From NCBI RefSeq assembly GCF_011761475.1, contig NZ_JAASRS010000001.1, forward strand, positions 744,001 through 808,000: a stretch of DNA of 64,000 nt. Reading direction: 5' to 3'. This DNA is from Saccharococcus thermophilus. Lineage in GTDB: Bacteria > Bacillota > Bacilli > Bacillales > Anoxybacillaceae. The notes below the pieces were generated by a model. The model ran no database searches, was not told where the DNA came from, and saw only the letters and a list, made by a program, of their open reading frames with translations. Of the stretch, positions 58,936 to 64,000 are shown piece after piece. The position numbers and the translations under genes were made by a program. Every line of letters begins with the position of its first letter. Position 1 is the first letter of the stretch.

Positions 58936-58943
58936 GTTATAAC
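58936..58943 (+). repeat. Right target site duplication of the IS
   Basis: GTTATAAC, identical to 57043-57050 and in the same frame of ylxY (codons Tyr-Asn). Confidence 0.85.
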
Positions 58944-59669
58944 GGGCTGAGAGTCGATGTGCAAGCCTCATATGAAAACATGAAAAGAGACGGAAAATTT
59001 GACGAACAAAAGATTGTATTCCGACAAATCCCCCCGCGCGTCCATTTGGATGATTTGCCACCGGCGCCAATTTACCGCGGCCATCCCGATAAACCAATGG
59101 TCGCGTTTCTTATCAATGTAGCGTGGGGAGAGGAATATATCCCGAAAATGCTAGATGTGTTAAAAAAACATCATGTGAAAGCAACCTTTTTTTTGGAAGG
59201 GCGCTGGGTAAAAAATCATCCCGAGATGGCAAAAATGATTGTAGATGCTGGACACGAAATAGGCAATCATTCCTATAGCCATCCTGACTTAAAGTCGTTA
59301 AGCAATGCCAAGATTCGCGAGGAGCTGGCAGAGACGAACGAAGTGATTGAAGCGACAACAGGGGTGAAATGCAAATGGTTTGCCCCGCCTAGCGGCAGCT
59401 ACCGCGACGATGTCGTTAACATCGCCGATGATTTAGGAATGAAAACGATTATGTGGAGCGTCGATACAATTGATTGGCAAAAACCGTCGCCATCTGTTAT
59501 AGTGAAACGGGTAATGTCTAAAGTCCATCCCGGTGCCATGATTTTAATGCATCCGACGCTATCAACCGCCGAGGCGTTGGAGCCGCTCATTGTTTCGATT
59601 CAGCGGCAGAAATATGAAATTGGTAGCATGTCTACATTATTAGATGAAAAGAGAATTGTAAAAAAATAG
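58936..59669 (+). pseudogene. ylxY: ylxY 3' fragment, NodB-like domain without the motif-1 aspartates
   Basis: C-terminal part of the disrupted gene, continuing exactly in frame after one copy of the duplication (Y-N-G-L-R-V-D-V). The deacetylase-type fold is complete: GHEIGNHSYSHPDL (motif 2 with metal-type histidines), FAPPSGSYRDD (motif 3), DTIDW (motif 4) and ILMHPT (motif 5). Motif 1 reads FLINVAWG where active enzymes have T-F-D-D-G, so the catalytic Asp is missing; I believe this is general in YlxY. GTG 58932, with GAGAGGG eight bases upstream, could restart translation and yield about 245 residues without the membrane anchor. Confidence 0.9.
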
Positions 59670-59682
59670 GAGGAACGTGGAG

Positions 59683-60924
59683 TTGATTAACAAATATACT
59701 TGTAAAAATGGAGTACGGATCGTGCTAGAACAAATCCCAACCATGCGTTCTGTTGCGATCGGAGTGTGGATTGGCACAGGTTCACGCAATGAAACGGAGC
59801 AAAACAACGGTATTTCCCATTTTTTGGAGCATATGTTTTTTAAAGGAACGAAAACGCGCACGGCACGGGAAATTGCCGAAGCGTTTGACAGCATCGGCGG
59901 ACAAGTCAATGCGTTTACGTCAAAAGAATATACTTGCTACTATGCGAAAGTATTAGATGAGCATGCGCCATTTGCCCTCGAAATGCTAGCGGACATGTTT
60001 TTCCATTCCACCTTTGTGGAGGAAGAATTGCAAAAAGAACGAAATGTTGTACTTGAGGAAATTAAAATGTATGAAGATACGCCAGATGATATTGTCCATG
60101 ATTTGCTAAGCAAGGCGTGTTATGCGAACCACCCGCTTGGCTACCCGATTTTAGGAACGGAAGAAACGTTGCGTACGTTTACGGGTGAGTCGCTGCGCGG
60201 ATATATGGCCGATTATTATACGCCGGATCGCGTCGTTATTTCCGTGGCCGGCAATGTCGATGAAAGCTTTATCCAGCAGGTGGAAAGCTATTTTGGCTCC
60301 TTTACGGCGAAGCGGAAGGCGAGCGAAACAAAAGCCCCTTCCTTTCAGACGCAAAAGCTGGCGCGGCAAAAAGATACGGAACAAGCGCATTTATGCATCG
60401 GCTTTAATGGTCTTCCTGTCGGTCATCCAGATATTTACACATTAATTATTTTAAACAACATTTTAGGCGGCAGCATGAGCAGCCGGCTCTTCCAGGAAGT
60501 TCGCGAACAACGCGGCTTGGCGTACTCGGTCTTTTCGTACCACTCCTCTTACCAAGATAGCGGATTACTAGCGATTTACGCTGGAACAGGCAGCAATCAG
60601 CTCGATTTGTTGTTTGCAACGATTCAAGAGACGATTGCTAAATTAAAAGAAGACGGAATTACAGAAAAAGAACTACAAAATAGCAAAGAACAGATGAAAG
60701 GAAGTTTAATGCTCGGTTTAGAAAGCACAAACAGCCGCATGAGCCGCAACGGCAAAAATGAACTGTTGCTCGGACGCCACCGGACCCTCGATGAAATGAT
60801 TGAGGAAATTAATAGTGTAACGGTAGAAAAAGTCAATGAACTGGCGCGCGCGATTTTCAGTGAAGACTACGCGCTTGCCTTGATTAGCCCAAGCGGCCAA
60901 TTGCCGGATCAAATCGGTTCGTAG
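59683..60924 (+). CDS. mlpA: M16-family zinc metalloprotease (MlpA/YmxG)
   Basis: Insulinase-like protease, 413 residues. TTG 59683 is chosen because AGGAGG lies nine bases upstream and the product then starts M-I-N-K-Y-T-C-K-N-G as in B. subtilis; GTG 59677 is too near the site. The inverted zinc motif H-F-L-E-H is at about residues 47-51 (NGISHFLEHMFFKGT), with the third ligand Glu in VVLEEIKMYEDTPDD. The C-terminal M16 domain contains NILGGSMSSRLFQEVREQRGLAYSV. It starts 13 bases after the broken ylxY. Confidence 0.96.
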   Translation: MINKYTCKNGVRIVLEQIPTMRSVAIGVWIGTGSRNETEQNNGISHFLEHMFFKGTKTRTAREIAEAFDSIGGQVNAFTSKEYTCYYAKVLDEHAPFALEMLADMFFHSTFVEEELQKERNVVLEEIKMYEDTPDDIVHDLLSKACYANHPLGYPILGTEETLRTFTGESLRGYMADYYTPDRVVISVAGNVDESFIQQVESYFGSFTAKRKASETKAPSFQTQKLARQKDTEQAHLCIGFNGLPVGHPDIYTLIILNNILGGSMSSRLFQEVREQRGLAYSVFSYHSSYQDSGLLAIYAGTGSNQLDLLFATIQETIAKLKEDGITEKELQNSKEQMKGSLMLGLESTNSRMSRNGKNELLLGRHRTLDEMIEEINSVTVEKVNELARAIFSEDYALALISPSGQLPDQIGS

Positions 60925-60954
60925 CGAAACAGAGAGGCGTCGTGAAGCCAAAAA

Positions 60955-60979
60955 GCCTGCAAAAATGCAGGCATTTTTT
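60955..60979 (+). terminator. Intrinsic terminator after mlpA
   Basis: GCCTGCA (60955-60961), an AAAA loop, TGCAGGC (60966-60972), then A and a T-tract. Confidence 0.93.
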
Positions 60980-61031
60980 TGTTTTTGTCCTCTTACAATA
61001 ATAAGTAAGGAGAAGGAAGGGGGAAAAAGCG

Positions 61032-61271
61032 GTGAGGCTAAGCGAGTTAAGCGGCAAAGAGATCGTCGATGTAAGGCGGGCCGAACGGCTTGGCGTGCTG
61101 GGGCAGACGGATTTGGAGATCAACGAGCAAACAGGGCAAATTCAGGCGCTATTGATTCCGACAGGAAAATGGTTTGGCTTTCGCAAAGAAGGGAGCGAAA
61201 TTCGCGTTCCGTGGAAATATATTAGAAAAATCGGGGCCGATATGGTGATTATTGATTTTCCCGAGGAATAA
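61032..61271 (+). CDS. ymxH: YlmC/YmxH family PRC-barrel sporulation protein
   Basis: Protein of 79 residues with a PRC-barrel-like beta fold (RLSELSGKEIVDVRRAERLGVLGQTDLEINEQTGQIQALLIPTG ... VPWKYIRKIGADMVIID). The GTG start at 61032 follows AAGGAAGGGGG. Relatives are conserved in spore formers; the molecular role is unknown. It is bounded by terminators on both sides, so it is probably a single-gene unit, yet no clear promoter is visible. Confidence 0.9.
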   Translation: MRLSELSGKEIVDVRRAERLGVLGQTDLEINEQTGQIQALLIPTGKWFGFRKEGSEIRVPWKYIRKIGADMVIIDFPEE

Positions 61272-61285
61272 GAAAAAAACCGCAG

Positions 61286-61313
61286 TGACCGCCACATGGC
61301 GGTCATTTTTCTT
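61286..61313 (+). terminator. Intrinsic terminator after ymxH
   Basis: TGACCGCC (61286-61293), loop ACAT, GGCGGTCA (61298-61305), then TTTTTCTTTCC. Confidence 0.92.
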
Positions 61314-61325
61314 TCCTTGGATATT

Positions 61326-61354
61326 CACCTATGTTTCTTGTTTTACATAAGATG
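61326..61354 (+). promoter_or_regulatory. Candidate sigma-K promoter for dpaAB
   Basis: CACC (61326-61329) and CATAAGATG (61346-61354) have a 16-base spacer, close to the sigma-K pattern of AC at -35 and CATAnnnTA at -10. B. subtilis spoVF is transcribed by sigma-K in the mother cell, so position and function agree. Confidence 0.5.
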
Positions 61355-61413
61355 TGAAAGGAAATGAGGCAGAGGCATATTAAGTTTTCATATAAAGAAG
61401 GTGAGCGTACGCA

Positions 61414-62316
61414 ATGATGCTGACAGGCATGCATGTTGCCATTATCGGCGGGGATGCCCGGCAATTAGAAGTAATTCGTAAATTGGTAGAGCTGGATGCG
61501 AAATTGTCTTTAGTCGGTTTTGATCAATTAGCCCACCACTTTACAGGAGCGACGAAGATGCAAATCGAGGAAGTCGATTTTGCCGATTTAGATGCGATCA
61601 TTTTACCAGTTCATGGAACGACGCCAGAAGGAAAAGTGAATACGGTATTTTCGCATGAGCAAATTCCTTTTACCGAAGAAATGCTGCTGAAAACACCAAA
61701 ACATTGCACGGTCTATTCGGGAATTAGCAATAGTTATTTAGACGATTTAATGAAAAAAGTCGGACGCAAATATGTTCAATTATTTGAACGTGATGATGTA
61801 GCGATTTATAACTCGATCCCAACCGCAGAGGGAACCGTCATGATTGTGATTCAACATACCGATTTTACGATTCATGGGTCTCGCGTAGCGGTCCTTGGGC
61901 TTGGACGCATCGGCATGACGGTCGCCCGCACATTTGCCGCGCTTGGGGCAAAGGTGAAAGTAGGAGCGCGCCGTTCCGAGCATCTGGCCCGCATTACGGA
62001 GATGGGCCTTACGCCGTTTCATCTCAATGATTTGGAAAAAGAAGTGCAAGATATCGATATTTGCATTAATACGATCCCACATTTAATCGTGACGGCAAGT
62101 GTGATCGCGAAAATGCCGACACACACGCTTATCGTTGATTTAGCCTCAAAGCCTGGCGGCACCGATTTTCGTTACGCCGAAAAGCGCGGGGTAAAAGCGA
62201 TCCTCGCACCAGGGCTGCCGGGAGCGGTCGCGCCAAAAACAGCGGGGCAAATTATCGCGAATGTTCTTTCACAACTATTATATGCGGATTTACAAAAAAG
62301 AAAGGGGAATGCGTAA
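61414..62316 (+). CDS. dpaA: Dipicolinate synthase subunit A
   Basis: Dehydrogenase-like subunit (SpoVFA, 300 residues) that with DpaB oxidises dihydrodipicolinate to dipicolinic acid, the calcium chelator of the spore core. An N-terminal domain (VAIIGGDARQLEVIRKLVELDAKLSLVGFDQL) is followed by an NAD(P) Rossmann motif (VAVLGLGRIGMTVARTFAALGAKVKVGARR, about residues 157-186). GAAGGTGAG precedes ATG 61414. dpaB begins at the next base after the stop. Confidence 0.97.
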   Translation: MMLTGMHVAIIGGDARQLEVIRKLVELDAKLSLVGFDQLAHHFTGATKMQIEEVDFADLDAIILPVHGTTPEGKVNTVFSHEQIPFTEEMLLKTPKHCTVYSGISNSYLDDLMKKVGRKYVQLFERDDVAIYNSIPTAEGTVMIVIQHTDFTIHGSRVAVLGLGRIGMTVARTFAALGAKVKVGARRSEHLARITEMGLTPFHLNDLEKEVQDIDICINTIPHLIVTASVIAKMPTHTLIVDLASKPGGTDFRYAEKRGVKAILAPGLPGAVAPKTAGQIIANVLSQLLYADLQKRKGNA

Positions 62317-62922
62317 ATGAGTTTAAAAGGAAAGCGAATCGGATTTGGGTTAACGGGTTCTCATTGTACGTATGATGCGGTCATGCCGGAAATTGAAAAA
62401 TTAGTAAAAGAAGGAGCGGAAGTGCTGCCGATTGTAACGTATACGGTGAAAGCGACCAACACCCGTTTCGGCGAAGGAGAAGAATGGGTCAAAAAACTAG
62501 AAGAAATAACAGGAAACGAAGTGATTGATACGATTGTGAAAGCGGAGCCGCTCGGTCCGAAAATTCCGCTCGATTGTATGGTTATCGCACCGTTGACCGG
62601 AAATTCGATGAGCAAACTGGCTAACGCGATGACCGATTCCCCGGTATTGATGGCAGCAAAGGCGACGATGCGCAATCATCGTCCAGTCGTGCTTGGCATT
62701 TCCACAAACGACGCGTTAGGGTTGAACGGAGTCAATTTAATGCGCCTAATGGCGGCGAAAAATATTTACTTTATTCCGTTTGGCCAAGACGCTCCGCATA
62801 CGAAGCCAAATTCGATGGTCGCAAAAATGTCGCTGCTTCGCGATACTATTCTTGCCGCGTTGGAAGGAAAACAGCTGCAACCGGTGATTATCGAGAAATT
62901 CCGCGACGGTGATCCGTCGTAA
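62317..62922 (+). CDS. dpaB: Dipicolinate synthase subunit B
   Basis: Flavoprotein-type subunit (SpoVFB, 201 residues). The N-terminal KRIGFGLTGSHCTYDAVMPEIEKLVKEGAEVLPIVTYTV and the APLTGNSMSKLANAMTDSPVLMAAKATMRNHRPVVLGISTNDALG block match the HFCD flavoprotein family. ATG 62317 directly follows dpaA, with AAAGGGGAA upstream. An imperfect hairpin (ACCGAT...ATCGGT) just after the stop lacks a T-tract. Confidence 0.97.
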   Translation: MSLKGKRIGFGLTGSHCTYDAVMPEIEKLVKEGAEVLPIVTYTVKATNTRFGEGEEWVKKLEEITGNEVIDTIVKAEPLGPKIPLDCMVIAPLTGNSMSKLANAMTDSPVLMAAKATMRNHRPVVLGISTNDALGLNGVNLMRLMAAKNIYFIPFGQDAPHTKPNSMVAKMSLLRDTILAALEGKQLQPVIIEKFRDGDPS

Positions 62923-63260
62923 CCGATCCGAAAGCGAATCGGTAGAAAATTCATTCTCATGTATAAAAATTTTCACTCTTTTAAAGTAGAATATGATAAA
63001 ATAAAAACTATCAATTTACATTGATTGACCACGAAAGCCCGCGACTGTAGTCATCGGGATGAAGTGGGAACCGGTTTTGAACCGGGCCGACAGGATGCAA
63101 AGCACCAATGAGGTGTTTGTCCATGAAATTCTAGCGGAACAAGAGCGAACGTCTACACGAAGGTGTAGAGAAGACTCTTCTGTACGCTAGAACCTGTCGA
63201 TTTCCATCGTACAGAGATTCCGTAATGTGATTGAGTGATGATGTGGAAGGAGAATGGTTC
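62923..63260 (+). ncRNA. Structured leader upstream of asd (unassigned)
   Basis: This 338-nt gap holds no gene. After a possible promoter (TTCACT 62972, GATAAA 62995, 17-base spacer) the RNA can form: a small TCAAT/ATTGA hairpin (63011-63024); a three-tier stem CCAC 63029/GTGG 63064, CCCG 63038/CGGG 63055, GAC/GTC; CCGGTT/AACCGG (63071-63085); and a junction closed by CGACAGG/CCTGTCG (63088-63094 with 63193-63199). The junction holds AAGCACC/GGTGTTT (63100-63118) and a long arm TTCTAGCG/CGCTAGAA (63129-63136 with 63185-63192), AAGAG/CTCTT, TCTACAC/GTGTAGA. TTCCA 63202 can pair with TGGAA at the asd SD. I match it to no known class. Confidence 0.6.
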
Positions 63261-64000
63261 ATGGAAGAAAGACGCTTTCACGTTGCAGTGGTTGGTGCAA
63301 CAGGTGCAGTTGGTCAACAAATGGTACAAACACTCGAAAATAGAAACTTTCCAGTCGGAAAACTGACTTTATTATCATCGGAGCGTTCTGCGGGCAAAAA
63401 AATGCGCTTTCGCGGCGAAGAAATTGAAGTGCAAGTGGCGACGCCGGAAAGCTTTGCCGGCGTAGATATCGCCCTTTTTAGCGCAGGCGGAGCGGTTTCC
63501 AAAGCGCTGGCGCCGGAAGCGGTAAAACGCGGCGCGATTGTCATCGATAATACGAGCGCGTTCCGCATGGACGAAAATGTGCCGCTTGTCGTTCCGGAAG
63601 TGAATGAACAAGATTTAACATGGCATAACGGCATTATCGCCAATCCAAACTGTTCCACCATTCAAATGGTGGTGGCGCTCGAACCGATCCGCCAGGCGTT
63701 TGGGCTAAAACGGGTGATTGTCTCTACGTATCAGGCTGTATCGGGTGCCGGCGCGCAGGCGATTGAGGAATTAAAGACACAATCAAAAGCGGTGTTAAAC
63801 GGCGAGTCGGTGACGTCGGAAATTTTGCCGGTGAAATCGGACCGCAAACATTACCAAATCGCGTTTAACGCCATTCCGCAAATTGATAAATTCCAAGAGA
63901 ACGGCTTTACATTTGAAGAAATGAAAATGATCAATGAAACGAAAAAAATTATGCATATGCCAGAGCTGCAAGTGGCAGCGACATGTGTGCGCATCCCGGT
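63261..64000 (+). CDS. asd: Aspartate-semialdehyde dehydrogenase, N-terminal part (3' end outside window)
   Basis: Reduces aspartyl phosphate to aspartate semialdehyde, the branch to lysine, diaminopimelate, dipicolinate, threonine and methionine. ATG 63261 follows GGAAGGAG. The frame stays open to the window end (246 codons). NADP motif [16 protein letters not shown], catalytic Cys in NPNCSTIQM and [17 protein letters not shown] are visible. It lies downstream of dpaAB, which consume a product of the same pathway, and behind a long folded leader. Confidence 0.97.
   Translation, partial: MEERRFHVAVVGATGAVGQQMVQTLENRNFPVGKLTLLSSERSAGKKMRFRGEEIEVQVATPESFAGVDIALFSAGGAVSKALAPEAVKRGAIVIDNTSAFRMDENVPLVVPEVNEQDLTWHNGIIANPNCSTIQMVVALEPIRQAFGLKRVIVSTYQAVSGAGAQAIEELKTQSKAVLNGESVTSEILPVKSDRKHYQIAFNAIPQIDKFQENGFTFEEMKMINETKKIMHMPELQVAATCVRIP

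Noticed and set aside
63037-63050. GCCCGCGACTGTAG in the asd leader resembles the CCCGCnACTGT core of cobalamin riboswitches
   Set aside because: The preceding GGGAA/GGTG/TCC elements and the following B12-box are absent, and the bases pair in a local hairpin instead.
62923-63260. Lysine riboswitch or T-box ahead of asd
   Set aside because: Neither the lysine-aptamer core blocks nor the T-box sequence with a downstream terminator can be found.
1-64000. CRISPR arrays, tRNA or rRNA genes, prophage genes
   Set aside because: No regularly spaced repeats, no tRNA-like cloverleaf or rRNA sequence and no phage genes were noticed on reading through the window; dedicated searches were not possible.

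Overview
This window is a chromosomal segment of a thermophilic, motile, spore-forming Bacillaceae bacterium, most likely Geobacillus/Parageobacillus or a close relative. The evidence is gene order nearly identical to Bacillus subtilis from topA to asd, codY, a complete fla/che operon, sporulation genes (ylxY, mlpA, ymxH, dpaAB), and proteins resembling their B. subtilis counterparts almost throughout. Host genes appear to be mid-40s percent GC by eye. The one insertion sequence is clearly richer in GC, as expected if it came from a higher-GC Geobacillus-type replicon.

Layout. 1-6.1 kb: 3' end of topA, then trmFO, xerC, hslV, hslU and codY, closed by a strong terminator. 6.3-33.0 kb: the fla/che operon (flgB to swrB, 32 genes counting one small extra gene), encoding the basal body rod, MS-ring, C-ring switch, type III export apparatus, hook, chemotaxis core, the FlhF/FlhG placement pair and sigma-D. 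Many genes overlap by 4-16 bases and no internal terminator is visible. 33.0-42.3 kb: rpsB, tsf, pyrH, frr, then the uppS-cdsA-dxr-rseP-proS cluster (translation, pyrimidines, isoprenoid and lipid precursors, envelope proteolysis). 42.35-56.7 kb: polC, the rimP-nusA-rnpM-rplGA-infB-ylxP-rbfA-truB-ribF cluster, rpsO and pnp. 56.8-59.7 kb: ylxY split by an intact 1.9 kb IS. 59.7-64 kb: mlpA, ymxH, dpaA, dpaB (dipicolinate synthase), a long structured leader, and the 5' part of asd.

The main departures from the standard Bacillus layout are these. (i) An IS with 16-bp perfect ends and an 8-bp palindromic target duplication disrupts ylxY; its removal restores a 320-codon gene exactly. (ii) flhF has a frameshift near its 3' end, and the lost tail is still encoded in the next frame. 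(iii) A 338-nt region before asd folds on paper into several nested hairpins and matches no riboswitch class I know. (iv) The swrD ribosome binding site is separated from its ATG by a perfect 10-bp hairpin that could bring the two together. (v) The middle of the hook gene flgE is strongly AT-rich. (vi) HslV has Glu at position 2, so the N-terminal Ser mechanism described for B. subtilis cannot operate. Several leaders (rpsB, rpsO, rimP-nusA) look like autoregulatory RNA elements. I saw no tRNA, rRNA, CRISPR or prophage genes.
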